From: RI-153 sp963721725
Lineage (GTDB): Bacteria > Chloroflexota > Anaerolineae > Caldilineales > Caldilineaceae
Assembly (NCBI GenBank): GCA_963721725.1
Contig: CAVRLX010000024.1
Location: forward strand, 124,001-188,000
Direction of reading: 5' to 3'
DNA: 64,000 nucleotides
Made by a program: the position numbers and the translations under genes. The notes beneath the pieces were generated by a model. It was not told where the DNA came from. It ran no database searches and worked only from the letters and a program-made list of their open reading frames with translations. This document shows, one piece after another, positions 44,818 through 53,819 of this stretch. The number at the start of each line of letters is the position of its first letter. Within the stretch, counting starts at the first letter, position 1.

Positions 44818-47800
44818 ATGACTCGTCTGATCCCTCTATCACTGATCTGTGTGGCCTATGTCATTGCACTTGTATTGACCCTTTCCTTCAGTACCCGACT
44901 TCAAGCCGCACCACCGCCTGGCGAGCAGCTCCCGCCTCGCCCACTTACCGCCGCCGAGCAAACCGCTGCCCTGACCACTACGCCCATCGCAGGTGCGTCC
45001 GTGGCGGTCTTTATCGAACTCACCGATGAAGCCAGCGTGCGCACCTTCGCCCGCCAGCGTACCCGTGCCTCGCTCAGCATCGCCACCACAGCGGCACAGG
45101 CGCAAATAGCCCGGATTGAAGCGGCCCAAGCCACGTTGCTCGCCTCTGCCCTGCTGGCTGATGCACCGTTGTTGTTCCAAACGCAGCGCGTTCACAATGG
45201 GGTGGCGGTGATCATCGACCCGGCACGCATGGCCGAGATCGCCGCGCTGCCCGGTGTGGCGTCGGTGCATCCTCTGCCGCTGCACATGCCACAACTCAGC
45301 CAATCTGTGCCCCATCTAGGCACGCCCGCACTTTGGGATCATTTGCGCGCCACTGGGCTGGATGGCGAAACGGTTTCGATTGGCATCATTGACACCGGTA
45401 TTGATTATTTGCATGTGGATTTTGGCGGGCCGGGCACAGGCTATAAAACGAATGACACCACGGTGATCACCGATTCTAGCGTTTTTCCCAATGCCAAAGT
45501 GGTGGGAGGCTACGATTTTTCCGGGGACCGCTACGACGCCCGGCCCGACGGTGTCTCAGTTCCCCAGCCTGATCCCGATCCCATGGACTGTTGGGGACAC
45601 GGAACCCACGTTTCCGGTATCGCCGGGGGCTATGGCGTGCTTCAAAATGGCAGCCCCTATCAAGGAGAGTATGGCAGCGATCTTGGTATGAGTCAGTTTG
45701 CCATTGCCCCTGGCGTGGCCCCGCGCGCCAAGCTCTATGCCCTTAAAATCTTTGGCTGTACGGGCTTTTCACAGCTAACCACCTTGGCGATTGAATGGGC
45801 CGTGGACCCTAACCGCGACGGCGATTTCTCGGATCGGCTGGACGTGCTGAACCTTTCCCTAGGATCGGCTTTTGGTTCGCAACTGGACCCAAGCTCTGTG
45901 GCGTTGGAGAATGCATCGCTCACAGGCATGGTCATCGCTGCCGCGGCAGGCAACAGCGGCGATACGTACTTTATTGCCGCCTCGCCAGGAGTGGCAGCCG
46001 GGGTTATTAGCGTTGCCTCGTCTGCCATTGTGCGCGTGGACAAGGCACGCCGACGCTTTGTGGATATTATCTCGCCCTTTTCGGCACGCGGGCCGCGCCG
46101 TGGTGATCTGCTTCCCAAACCCGACATCACCGCGCCTGGCAGCAACATACAATCGGCTGCGGCGGGCACGGGGAAAGGATCCATGACCAGCAGCGGAACC
46201 TCAATGGCGACGCCACACGTGGCCGGGGCGGCGGCGCTCTTGCGCCAGCTTCACCCAGAGTGGAGCGGCGACGAAATTAAGGCGCTTTTGCTCAACACCG
46301 CTCGCCATGATCTCTTTAGCTCTCTTTCCTATCCTCCCGTGCTCTATGGCGCGGGCCGGGCCGGGGCTGGTCGGCTGGATCTGTTCAACGCGCTCAAGGC
46401 CGAGATTGTAGTCTATAACAGCGACTCACCTGGGCAAGGAACGCTTTCGTTTGGTGCGCCCACGGTCTCTGCCGAGACCATGGCATTAAAATCTGTGCGT
46501 GTAATCAACAAAAGCGCCATCACCCAGACGCTCGTTGTCCAATATCTGCCCACGGTGGATCTGCCAGGGGTGCAGATCGAACCCCTGGGGCATAACCCGT
46601 TGACGATTGGTCCCTTTGGGCAGGCCAATGTACCGGTGGTTTTCACGGCCCAAGCCAATGCGCTGCACAACGTACCCGATCCCACCGTGGCTCGGCGCAC
46701 CTATTTCGCCCGCCATTGGCTTACCGAAGAGACAGGTCATCTCTACTTTTGGCCGCCGCTTGCCCGTTTTCATGGCGAATTTTTGTCATCCACCCAGCCC
46801 AATGTGCGCGGCGAGGCGCAGTTTTTGCTATCACCGGTCACCAGAGTACTGTCATACACGCTCATGATTTCGGCGACAAGCGCGCCCACACTCACGGCTG
46901 CGACTCTGCGCTATGCCCTCAGCGAAGAGTACCCTGTGCTTTATGCTCTCCACGGCGAGCGGATTGCCACAACCAATCGGGTCACCATGACCGGCTCGAT
47001 GACGGTAACCGCGGAGACAATGCGCTGGCTGGCAATGGATGGGTTTGACGTCACCCTGGCGCATGCTAACGGCACTCTGACGGGAACAGTGCAGAGTGAT
47101 CAGGCCATCATCCGCCAGCCGGTCTATGCCGCCCCCCGGCCAGCCGCGTCCATGCGCGCACAGCCTTCGCCCATAGACTTGGGCTTTGAGATCCACGGCG
47201 AACGGCAACTAAAATTGGTCGGCGATGGGCTGAAACCGAATCAATCTCTGGATGCCAGCGCTTTCCCCACGGATACTGTTTCGTTGGTCAGCGTGCTGGA
47301 TCTAGCCTTTGCCAGCCCCAACGAAAGCGGCAGTACAGGCGAGGTTGACCATGCCGATCTGCGCCATGTGGGGATCGCCTCTAATGTGCGCACTGATCTG
47401 CCTGTGGGGCTGCCCAGAGAGATTGCCAACACACAGATTATTTTTGGAATCAGCACCTATGGGGAATGGTCCACACCCAACGAAGTGGGTTTCCGCATCC
47501 AAATTGATACCAACAAGGACGGCACCACAGATTACGTGTTGCGAACATCCAGCGTGGGCGCGTTTATTGGCACGGGCGCCAACGATGAATTTGTGGGCGT
47601 GCTGGATGATCTTACCAAAAATCAGGCGAAAATCACCTATTTTTTGAATTTGGTCTCATCGGCCGAGTTCAACACCGCCATCTTCAACAACAATGTATTG
47701 CTGTTAGCGGTGAACGCCGCCGATTTGGGCTTGTCACCCGCCCAGAGTGAGTTTAATTTTACAGTTAGTGGGTATAGCCGGAATACAAGTCAGGGCGACT

Positions 47801-48066
47801 TGCTGATCGATCAGAGTGGATTGCTTACATACGATGTGGCACGTCCGGGGCTGAGTGCTACAGGCAGCGAGCTGGGGAATCTGCCTATCTTTTATGACCT
47901 GCCAGGAGAGCATCTGACCATTCACTTTGATCGAAATGCCTATGTGAAACAACAAAGCAAAGGTCTGCTTTTATTACATCATCACAACGAAAAAAATCTG
48001 CGTGCCGAGGTTATTCCCGTTACTTTCCGCTGGGGCTTTTATCTGCCTTGGCTTTCTGGTCAATAG
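44818..48066 (+). CDS. Secreted subtilisin-like serine protease (S8)
   Basis: A 1082-residue exported protease. The N-terminal signal (MTRLIPLSLICVAYVIALVLTL) is followed by a propeptide of the inhibitor-I9 type (residues ~50-165). S8 catalytic triad: Asp ~192 in GIIDTGIDY, His ~261 in GHGTHVSG, Ser ~462 in GTSMATPHVAGA, all intact. The following ~600 residues are beta-sandwich domains with no motif I can name, perhaps for substrate or cell-surface binding. It degrades extracellular protein. It is monocistronic, with a 24-bp palindrome in front. Convergent with the zinc-ribbon gene. Confidence 0.93.
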   Translation: MTRLIPLSLICVAYVIALVLTLSFSTRLQAAPPPGEQLPPRPLTAAEQTAALTTTPIAGASVAVFIELTDEASVRTFARQRTRASLSIATTAAQAQIARIEAAQATLLASALLADAPLLFQTQRVHNGVAVIIDPARMAEIAALPGVASVHPLPLHMPQLSQSVPHLGTPALWDHLRATGLDGETVSIGIIDTGIDYLHVDFGGPGTGYKTNDTTVITDSSVFPNAKVVGGYDFSGDRYDARPDGVSVPQPDPDPMDCWGHGTHVSGIAGGYGVLQNGSPYQGEYGSDLGMSQFAIAPGVAPRAKLYALKIFGCTGFSQLTTLAIEWAVDPNRDGDFSDRLDVLNLSLGSAFGSQLDPSSVALENASLTGMVIAAAAGNSGDTYFIAASPGVAAGVISVASSAIVRVDKARRRFVDIISPFSARGPRRGDLLPKPDITAPGSNIQSAAAGTGKGSMTSSGTSMATPHVAGAAALLRQLHPEWSGDEIKALLLNTARHDLFSSLSYPPVLYGAGRAGAGRLDLFNALKAEIVVYNSDSPGQGTLSFGAPTVSAETMALKSVRVINKSAITQTLVVQYLPTVDLPGVQIEPLGHNPLTIGPFGQANVPVVFTAQANALHNVPDPTVARRTYFARHWLTEETGHLYFWPPLARFHGEFLSSTQPNVRGEAQFLLSPVTRVLSYTLMISATSAPTLTAATLRYALSEEYPVLYALHGERIATTNRVTMTGSMTVTAETMRWLAMDGFDVTLAHANGTLTGTVQSDQAIIRQPVYAAPRPAASMRAQPSPIDLGFEIHGERQLKLVGDGLKPNQSLDASAFPTDTVSLVSVLDLAFASPNESGSTGEVDHADLRHVGIASNVRTDLPVGLPREIANTQIIFGISTYGEWSTPNEVGFRIQIDTNKDGTTDYVLRTSSVGAFIGTGANDEFVGVLDDLTKNQAKITYFLNLVSSAEFNTAIFNNNVLLLAVNAADLGLSPAQSEFNFTVSGYSRNTSQGDLLIDQSGLLTYDVARPGLSATGSELGNLPIFYDLPGEHLTIHFDRNAYVKQQSKGLLLLHHHNEKNLRAEVIPVTFRWGFYLPWLSGQ

Positions 48067-48074
48067 CAGGGCGT

Positions 48075-48776
48075 TTAGTTTAGAAAGAGGAGCCTGCCGC
48101 ATCCGGGACAATAGGTGAGGCTATGCTCGCGGCGCACATCGCCAATCACGCCTGTGGGAACCTGGATGTGGCAGGCTCCACAGATGTCTTCTTCAAGTTT
48201 GGCAATGGCAATGCCATGTTTACGCTTACGCAGATGTTCGTACTGCTCCAAATCGGCGGCGCTGATCTTTTCCACCGTCTGTTCGCGCAGCCGCTTCAAA
48301 TAAACAAACTCGCGTTTGCGCTGGTGCAGTTCATCTTCCACTGCCTGTTGTTTATTCTGCCAATCACTTTCCAGCGTTGAAAGGGTTGCGGCCTGCTGTG
48401 ACAGCGTATTACTCAGTTCTTCAATCGTAAGGAGCGCTTCCACCCCACGGTCTTCCACACTGCTCTTGTGGCGCTGCATCGATTCAATGCTGGTCTGTAA
48501 CACTTCCAACTCTTTGGGATTGCGCACCTGCCCGCTCATCAAGCGTTGTTCCGATTCGCTGATCTTCTCGCTGAGCGATTGCGATTCTAGTTCAGCATCC
48601 TTTTGGGTGCGTTGCCAAGTCTGTAACGATGTTTTGGTGTTGGTAACCTTGTCGCGGACCGATTTTAACTCCCCCGACCCTTCGGCCATCCCTTGCAATT
48701 GCAAAAGTCGGCGTCGCACTTTATCCCAGGTCAAGTCAATTTCCTGTAATTGGTAGAGTGTTCGGCTCGTACTCAC
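48075..48776 (-). CDS. Zinc-ribbon coiled-coil protein (CT398/zf-RING_7-like)
   Basis: A 233-residue protein with a GTG start and AAGGAG six bases upstream. Residues ~30-180 are a long coiled coil. The C-terminus has the four zinc-ligand cysteines in GACHIQVP (CGAC) and CPGCGRLL, typical of the C4-type zinc-ribbon family often called CT398 or YbgI-related. The function is not settled; members are cytoplasmic and conserved, and may bind nucleic acid. It converges with the subtilase gene. Confidence 0.8.
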   Translation of the reverse strand: MSTSRTLYQLQEIDLTWDKVRRRLLQLQGMAEGSGELKSVRDKVTNTKTSLQTWQRTQKDAELESQSLSEKISESEQRLMSGQVRNPKELEVLQTSIESMQRHKSSVEDRGVEALLTIEELSNTLSQQAATLSTLESDWQNKQQAVEDELHQRKREFVYLKRLREQTVEKISAADLEQYEHLRKRKHGIAIAKLEEDICGACHIQVPTGVIGDVRREHSLTYCPGCGRLLFLN

Positions 48777-49053
48777 AGCAACTCCTTCAGAGAGATGGGG
48801 ACCAGTGGCGAAAGCGAGATCGTCCCCGCATTATATCACCGGAGATCCTCGCCATGCAACCAGAGGTGGCTTGCGAAAATTGAAGAAATCCACAAATACG
48901 CATATTGGCGGTGCGAGTGCCATTGAAGAATGTATGATATAAATGATATACTCAGGCCAACAAAGCAGGACTTCAGCAAAAAGACAAGATCTTCTACTTG
49001 ACCCGTATAATAATCAAATCGTTCGGGTTTTGTTGTTCATTTGAGAGGAAATT

Positions 49054-49794
49054 ATGGCAAGCGTTTCTGAATATCGCAACATTGATAAAGATATTGATAC
49101 CATCCGTGTCATGATCGTTGAGGATCACCCTCTTTTTGGTCAAGGGCTGCGCCGCGTCCTTGAGGGCGAAGATGATCTACGCGTGATTGCAGAAGTGGAA
49201 GATGGCGCTGAATCCGTGGTGCGAGCGCTGGAACTTCAGCCCGATGTGATCTTGATGGACATTAACCTTCCGGGGAAAAATGGCCTGCAAGCCACCCGTG
49301 AAATCAAAAATAGCACCAACGGTCATGCCATTGGCATTATCATCTTGACCGCTTATCATGACGATGAACAGCTTTTCCACGCCCTGCGCGCCGGGGCTGC
49401 CGCCTATTACCCCAAAGATGTTATGCCCAGCGAGCTGATCCCGGCGGTGCGGGCTGTGGCCGAAAACAGCTATGTCATCGGCGAAGAAGTGATGAACCGG
49501 CCCCAAGTGGCGCGCTGGATGATTCGGCAATTTGAAGAGCTTGCCATCTTTGGCGAATCGCCCGACGAAATGTTCATGCCCCTTAGCCCGCGCGAGATGG
49601 AAATTTTGCAATTCATCACACGGGGGGCCAGCAACAAAGAGATCGCCCACGCGCTGGGTATCAGCCGCCAAACTGTGAAGAACCACATGAGCAGCATCCT
49701 GCGCAAACTGGCTGTCAACGACCGCACACAAGCGGCGGTGTTAGCTCTACGTCGTGGCTGGGTGCGGCTCGAAGATACCACATCCCTAGGCTAA
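49054..49794 (+). CDS. NarL/FixJ-family response regulator
   Basis: A 246-residue regulator. Receiver: acidic EDH near the N-terminus, phospho-acceptor Asp in ILMDINLPG, the conserved Lys in YYPKDVM. C-terminal LuxR helix-turn-helix: SPREMEILQFITRGASNKEI, then ISRQTVKNHMSSILRKLAV. A GAGAGGAA site precedes the ATG. No kinase is adjacent, so it is an orphan within this window. It ends in a strong terminator. Confidence 0.92.
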   Translation: MASVSEYRNIDKDIDTIRVMIVEDHPLFGQGLRRVLEGEDDLRVIAEVEDGAESVVRALELQPDVILMDINLPGKNGLQATREIKNSTNGHAIGIIILTAYHDDEQLFHALRAGAAAYYPKDVMPSELIPAVRAVAENSYVIGEEVMNRPQVARWMIRQFEELAIFGESPDEMFMPLSPREMEILQFITRGASNKEIAHALGISRQTVKNHMSSILRKLAVNDRTQAAVLALRRGWVRLEDTTSLG

Positions 49795-49827
49795 CTACAT
49801 CCCTTCATGTTTCTCCTTTTGTGGATG

Positions 49828-49866
49828 GGGAGCGCATCGGCGGCCGCCGGTGCGCTCCCTTTTTTT
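49828..49866 (+). terminator. Intrinsic terminator of the response regulator
   Basis: GGGAGCGCA (49828-49836) pairs with TGCGCTCCC (49851-49859), followed by seven T. The stop codon lies at 49792-49794. Confidence 0.9.
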
Positions 49867-49939
49867 GTCAATTGGCCTATTTTTTGCCACAATGAAGGTC
49901 ACATCGACACTTGTCTTTTATTCAAGGATGAAACAATTC

Positions 49940-50131
49940 ATGACACGTATGCCGCCGGATCAAGGCGGACAGGGATTTATTGAATACGCCCTGATCATCA
50001 TTCTCATCGCCATTGTGGTGCTTTCCATCTTGCTGATTGTGGGTGACGACCTGCGCACGGTGATCAATGACCTGTTGCAACGCTGGTTTCCTTCCCAATC
50101 GGCCATTCCTTTTGCGTTCTGGATGACATGA
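49940..50131 (+). CDS. Flp/Fap-type pilin subunit
   Basis: A 63-residue type-IVb pilin precursor. The signature GQGFIEYALIIILIAIVVL has the G|F cleavage point, the Glu at position 3 of the mature form and the long hydrophobic helix. The start at 49940 is chosen because an AAGGAT site lies ten bases upstream; 49928 is also in frame. Its stop overlaps comF by four bases (ATGA at 50128-50131). Flp pili serve adhesion and sometimes DNA uptake. Assembly genes (tad locus) are not in the window. Confidence 0.85.
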   Translation: MTRMPPDQGGQGFIEYALIIILIAIVVLSILLIVGDDLRTVINDLLQRWFPSQSAIPFAFWMT

Positions 50132-50862
50132 GCGCCGCCTTTGGTCTGTGGGTTGACAAGCTCTGGCAGGCAGGGGCCGATCTGCTCTTTCCGCCCCAAT
50201 GTGTAGGGTGTCACACGCCGGGGGCATGGCTGTGTAATGGCTGCGCCCAGCGTGTGGAGCCTCTGCCAGCGGCCATCTGCGCCCGGTGTGGGCGCGCCCT
50301 CGCTGTACCCTCTCCAACCTGTTCCCAATGTCAATCGGCTGATTTCCCATTCCTCTGGGTGCGCGCCGCCGCGCTCTATACCGAACCTCTGCGCGCCGCC
50401 ATCCACGCCCTCAAATATGAGGGGCGGGTGGAACTGGCCGAACCGCTCTCTCGTTACTTGGTTGCCACTGTCCAGCCGCTGCGTGAACGTGGACAGATGG
50501 GCGTCTTGGATGGCTGCCTGCCTGTGCCACTGCACCCACGCCGGTTGGCCGAACGTGGCTATAACCAATCGGCGCTGCTGGCCGCTGCCTTTGCCCGCCG
50601 CACAAGGTATCCGTTTCATGAGGATTGGGTCTGGCGCAGTCGAGATACTCAATCCCAGGTGACGCTTTCGGCGGCAGAACGGCAACGCAACGTGGCCGAT
50701 GCCTTCAGCGCCAGCCCAGCGGTGGCGGGTAAGCGCCTGTTGCTAATCGACGATGTTACCACCACAGGGGCCACACTCATGGCCTGTGCCAAAGCCGTGC
50801 AGGCAGCGGGCGCGACAGAGGTTTACGGATTGGTCCTGGCGACACCCCATCTGGCCCCTTAG
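50128..50862 (+). CDS. comF: ComF-family phosphoribosyltransferase-like protein
   Basis: A 244-residue protein. The N-terminal zinc-ribbon has cysteines in CVGCHTPG and CNGC, then CARCGRAL and CSQC. The C-terminal PRTase domain ends in the PRPP loop LLIDDVTTTGATL. The middle LKYEGRVELAEPL and the RLAERGYNQSALLA stretch are diagnostic of ComF. ComF aids natural competence. It overlaps the pilin gene, suggesting a shared transcript. Confidence 0.92.
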   Translation: MSAAFGLWVDKLWQAGADLLFPPQCVGCHTPGAWLCNGCAQRVEPLPAAICARCGRALAVPSPTCSQCQSADFPFLWVRAAALYTEPLRAAIHALKYEGRVELAEPLSRYLVATVQPLRERGQMGVLDGCLPVPLHPRRLAERGYNQSALLAAAFARRTRYPFHEDWVWRSRDTQSQVTLSAAERQRNVADAFSASPAVAGKRLLLIDDVTTTGATLMACAKAVQAAGATEVYGLVLATPHLAP

Positions 50863-51054
50863 CCAGGGCTGGGCTACGCCAAATAGTCAGTTGACAAGCC
50901 TTGGTTGCGATCCTACAATGGAGGTCATTGAAGAAGTATCTGTTTTTTCAATTGCCCCCTTAGTATTCTCTTCGTGGTTGGCGCAGGGTTCCTCACACGA
51001 AACCGTGCGTTCAAATTCACACAGTGTTGTGTGTCAGAAAGGAGATTTCCCCTT

Positions 51055-51618
51055 ATGAAACTAGACGTTCATGGCCGAAACATCGAGATCACCGATTGGA
51101 TTCGAGAATATGTGGAAAAGAAGGTGAGCCGTTTGGAGCGCATTCTCCCCCAAGCTCGGGAGGCCCACGCCGATCTAGTGCAGGCAGATACACGCTCAGC
51201 GTCAGATCGGTATACGGCGCAGTTGACCATCTGGACCAATGGGCAGATCCTCCGGGCGGAGGAATCAACGAGTGATATCTTTGCCTCGATTGATGCCATT
51301 GCTGATAAGATGTACCGCCAGATTGAGCATTACAAGGGCAAACGCTTCGAGAGCAAACGTCGCGAGTCAGCGTCGATTGCCGAGGCCGAGGTAGCCGCCT
51401 ATTTGGCCGATGTTGAGGAAACAGACGAGGATCGCAGCAATGTGGTGCGTTCCAAACGCTTTATCGCCCAGCCGATGAATGTGGATGAGGCCATTGAGCA
51501 AATGGAACTGTTGGGCCATGATTTCTTTGTCTTTTACAGCATGGACGAGGGCAGCATGAATGTGGTCTATAAGCGGCGGGATGGCAACTACGGGCTATTA
51601 CAGCCGCAGAACGGCTAA
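51055..51618 (+). CDS. hpf: Ribosome hibernation promoting factor, long form
   Basis: A 187-residue protein. The N-terminal S30AE domain begins MKLDVHGRNIEITDWIREYVEKK. After a linker, a C-terminal dimerisation domain (KRFIAQPMNVDEAIEQMELL, then FVFYSMDEGSMNVVYKRRDG) marks the long form, which dimerises 70S ribosomes to 100S in stationary phase. The start at 51055 is set by AAAGGAG. Monocistronic, with an intrinsic terminator directly downstream. Confidence 0.94.
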   Translation: MKLDVHGRNIEITDWIREYVEKKVSRLERILPQAREAHADLVQADTRSASDRYTAQLTIWTNGQILRAEESTSDIFASIDAIADKMYRQIEHYKGKRFESKRRESASIAEAEVAAYLADVEETDEDRSNVVRSKRFIAQPMNVDEAIEQMELLGHDFFVFYSMDEGSMNVVYKRRDGNYGLLQPQNG

Positions 51619-51641
51619 TCCCCATCTTTCGCTTGTAAGTA

Positions 51642-51674
51642 AAGTCCGGGGCAATTGCCCCGGACTTTTTTGTT
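51642..51674 (+). terminator. Intrinsic terminator of hpf
   Basis: AAGTCCGGGGCAATTGCCCCGGACTT is a perfect 26-bp palindrome followed by six T. Confidence 0.92.
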
Positions 51675-51690
51675 TATAGGTAAAATAATA

Positions 51691-51763
51691 CAGGTGCGAC
51701 TCACTTGCCAAGGGGAGCGTGGTTGCCAAAAGACTGCATGGCGAGTGCGTCGCCCCTTAGACC
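51691..51763 (+). repeat. Dispersed palindromic repeat, copy 3 (diverged)
   Basis: CAGGTGCGACTCACTTGCCA opens the left arm, and GGCGAGTGCGTCGCCCC closes the right. Central words differ more from the consensus than in other copies. It lies between the hpf terminator and the isochorismatase gene. Confidence 0.75.
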
Positions 51764-51795
51764 TAAATTGATCCATTGATGGACTATAGGGCTGG

Positions 51796-52419
51796 CTACG
51801 CAAAGAGAATATCTTCTACGGCACGGGTGACTTTACCCGTATAAAGCCAGGATACTTGTCGCAGCGTCAACGCCTGATCAAATTCAGTGAGGGCCGAGAT
51901 CCCATTGGCGGGAACCACCACTGTGTACCAGCGTAGCCCGGCGGAGGCTGCGGTGTGGAGCACGCAAATGCTGGAGACAGTGCCAACAATGACAAGATGA
52001 TCGACATGCCAGACATGGGCCAGATGATGCTCCAGCCAAGTTCCATAGAAGCCATCATAGCGGCTCTTTGGGCAGACCAGATCGCCGTCTTGTGGGGCCA
52101 GTTCGTCGACGATCTGCCAGCCCCAACTCTCCTTTTGACAGTGGGGCGGCCAAATCGTGAACTCTGGATCATCGGCGGTGTGGCTATCCTGGGTATAGGC
52201 CACGCGCACGCCAGCTTGACGCGCCCGTTCCAACAGCGCAGCCAGCGTGGGCAGGGTGGTTTGCGCCGTGGGGACCACCAGTGTGCCGCCCTCTTTGACG
52301 AAATCGTTTTGCATGTCCACTACCACGATAGCCGTGCGCTGGCTGGGCAGGGTTACCTCTGCTTGATAGTTGATCTCTGGCACAGCAACAGTATTGCCCG
52401 GAAGAAAAGGAACACTCAC
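51796..52419 (-). CDS. Isochorismatase-family cysteine hydrolase
   Basis: A 207-residue hydrolase of the nicotinamidase/isochorismatase fold. The catalytic triad is Asp in VVDMQNDF, Lys in CPKSRYDGFYGT, and Cys in TVSSICVLHTA. Start MSVPFLPG at 52419. The substrate may be nicotinamide, an amide or a phenazine-type ester; it cannot be chosen. It stands alone, preceded by a palindrome at 52451. Confidence 0.85.
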   Translation of the reverse strand: MSVPFLPGNTVAVPEINYQAEVTLPSQRTAIVVVDMQNDFVKEGGTLVVPTAQTTLPTLAALLERARQAGVRVAYTQDSHTADDPEFTIWPPHCQKESWGWQIVDELAPQDGDLVCPKSRYDGFYGTWLEHHLAHVWHVDHLVIVGTVSSICVLHTAASAGLRWYTVVVPANGISALTEFDQALTLRQVSWLYTGKVTRAVEDILFA

Positions 52420-52450
52420 ACCTATACTCCTTTCATGTTGAAAGTCTGGA

Positions 52451-52483
52451 AGAAGTCGAACTTTTCCGAAAAGTTCGACTTCT
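52451..52483. repeat. Third copy of the GAAGT-GAACTTTT palindrome
   Basis: AGAAGTCGAACTTTT (52451-52465) pairs exactly with 52469-52483, loop CCG. The stem is the same as at 33147 (uvrA terminator) and nearly the same as at 43611. It lies between the isochorismatase start and the GlsB terminator. Confidence 0.8.
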
Positions 52484-52536
52484 CTTTCCTATACGCTAGC
52501 CCATTCATGGGTGCAAGTCAACCATTTGCCAATCAA

Positions 52537-52567
52537 AAACGCCCACGGAATGAATCCGTGGGCGTTT
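52537..52567 (-). terminator. Intrinsic terminator of the GlsB-like gene
   Basis: AAACGCCCACGGA (52537-52549) pairs with TCCGTGGGCGTTT (52555-52567). On the minus strand the stem is followed by a T run. It lies 26 bp after the stop of the gene. Confidence 0.85.
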
Positions 52568-52592
52568 AGTGTTCAGGTTTACTAGGGTCCGG

Positions 52593-52853
52593 CTAGGTAC
52601 GACGCCGCACAAGACCGATGATGAATAACAGAATAACAGCTCCCAGCACAGCAATCAACAGACTGTAAAGATTAAACCCTGTTGCGCCGGGTTGATCAAA
52701 GATGGCATTCATTACAAACCCACCGATGACGGCACCGATGATGCCGACGATAATATTTGCCAGAAGCCCCATGGATGCATTCTTGCCCATGATGATGCTG
52801 GCGATCCAGCCGGCAACAGCACCCAACACAATCCACAGAATAATATCCAACAT
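52593..52853 (-). CDS. GlsB/YeaQ/YmgE-family membrane protein
   Basis: An 86-residue protein with about three membrane helices and the family features LGAVAGWIASIIMG, LANIIVGIIGAVIGGFVMN and a short basic end VRRRT. Known as transglycosylase-associated or stress-induced membrane proteins; function not established. A GGAGGG site precedes the ATG at 52853. Confidence 0.9.
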   Translation of the reverse strand: MLDIILWIVLGAVAGWIASIIMGKNASMGLLANIIVGIIGAVIGGFVMNAIFDQPGATGFNLYSLLIAVLGAVILLFIIGLVRRRT

Positions 52854-52996
52854 AGTCCCTCCCTTTGCGAAAATAATGATGGTAATGGATAGAAATAGCT
52901 TACGCTATGTAGAGTGTAGCAGAGCTTATGGCTGCGTGGGGGCACATCTTTCTATATCCTTTGCTTCGACTTGAAAACTCCTCTACAAATTTAGAG

Positions 52997-53025
52997 TTGA
53001 CAATCGAACCTTCCTTGGATAAAAT
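52997..53025 (+). promoter_or_regulatory. Near-consensus promoter giving a leaderless mRNA
   Basis: Perfect TTGACA (52997-53002), a 17-bp spacer, and TAAAAT (53020-53025). The ATG of the DtxR-family gene at 53032 stands seven bases after the -10, where transcription should start. No ribosome site is present. TTAGCC follows the -10 directly and is similar to the palindrome ahead of the binding-protein gene. Confidence 0.6.
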
Positions 53026-53031
53026 TTAGCC

Positions 53032-53727
53032 ATGACTAAGAATTATCAGGCAAAATTGAAAAGTCCGCTCACTCCTGCCCATGAGGATTATCTCAAAGCA
53101 ATCTACGTCTTGGAGATGCATGGCGAAGAGGTGACCAACTCTGCGCTGGCATCCTACATGGGCTTTGCCCCGGCCTCGGCCACCAACATGGTCAAAAAGC
53201 TGGCACAACTCACTCTGGTGGAATATGAACCCTATCAGGGCGTGCGGCTGACCAAACTGGGCCGGCAAGTGGCATTGGAGGTGTTGCGCCATCATCGGCT
53301 GCTGGAACTTTTTCTTCACGAGACGCTGGCAATGTCGTGGGATCGGGTTCACGAAGAGGCGGAAAAGTTGGAGCATGTGATCAGCGAGTCGCTGGAAGAT
53401 GCCATTGCCAATGTACTCGGCCATCCTACCGTCGATCCGCACGGCGATCCGATTCCTAGCAAAGATGGCGAGGTTGCGCGCCAGGCTGGCATCCCGCTGA
53501 GTACTGCCTTGGTGCGCCATCCCTATGCTGTGGTGCGTGTGCTTCATCAGGATCAAGAGCGCCTGCACTATCTGGGCAGCTTGGGGTTATACCCAGGCAC
53601 ACCAGTGGAAGTGCAAGAGAGAGCGCCATTTCATGGGCCGCTGCTGATCAATGTGGCCGGAGAACAACACGCCTTGGCTTATGACATTGCCGAAAAGCTG
53701 CTGGTGACGCTTACCCACGGGGCATAG
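53032..53727 (+). CDS. DtxR/MntR-family metal-dependent repressor
   Basis: A 231-residue transcriptional regulator. The N-terminal winged helix is LTPAHEDYLKAIYVLEMHGE, with ASATNMVKKLAQLTLVEYEPY as recognition segment. The metal-binding/dimerisation helix includes RHHRLLELFLHETL and HEEAEKLEHVIS. The C-terminal SH3-like FeoA domain (LHYLGSLGLYPGTPVEVQER) gives the long DtxR form. It binds Mn or Fe and, when loaded, represses uptake genes. The following four genes form a metal ABC importer. The mRNA appears leaderless. Confidence 0.9.
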   Translation: MTKNYQAKLKSPLTPAHEDYLKAIYVLEMHGEEVTNSALASYMGFAPASATNMVKKLAQLTLVEYEPYQGVRLTKLGRQVALEVLRHHRLLELFLHETLAMSWDRVHEEAEKLEHVISESLEDAIANVLGHPTVDPHGDPIPSKDGEVARQAGIPLSTALVRHPYAVVRVLHQDQERLHYLGSLGLYPGTPVEVQERAPFHGPLLINVAGEQHALAYDIAEKLLVTLTHGA

Positions 53728-53745
53728 TTTTTTTAGGTAAAAATT

Positions 53746-53759
53746 TTAGCCCAAGCTAA
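53746..53759. promoter_or_regulatory. Candidate DtxR-family operator
   Basis: TTAGC-CCAA-GCTAA is a perfect 5-bp inverted repeat about 60 bp before the binding-protein start. A TTAGGT word lies just upstream and TTAGCC follows the regulator's own -10 box. The sequence recalls metalloregulator boxes but is not the classic long DtxR or MntR palindrome. Confidence 0.4.
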
Positions 53760-53819
53760 TTTATAATTTTTCAATTACAAAAATTTCAATCAGCTTCTAT
53801 CAAAAGAAAGGCTTTACAC

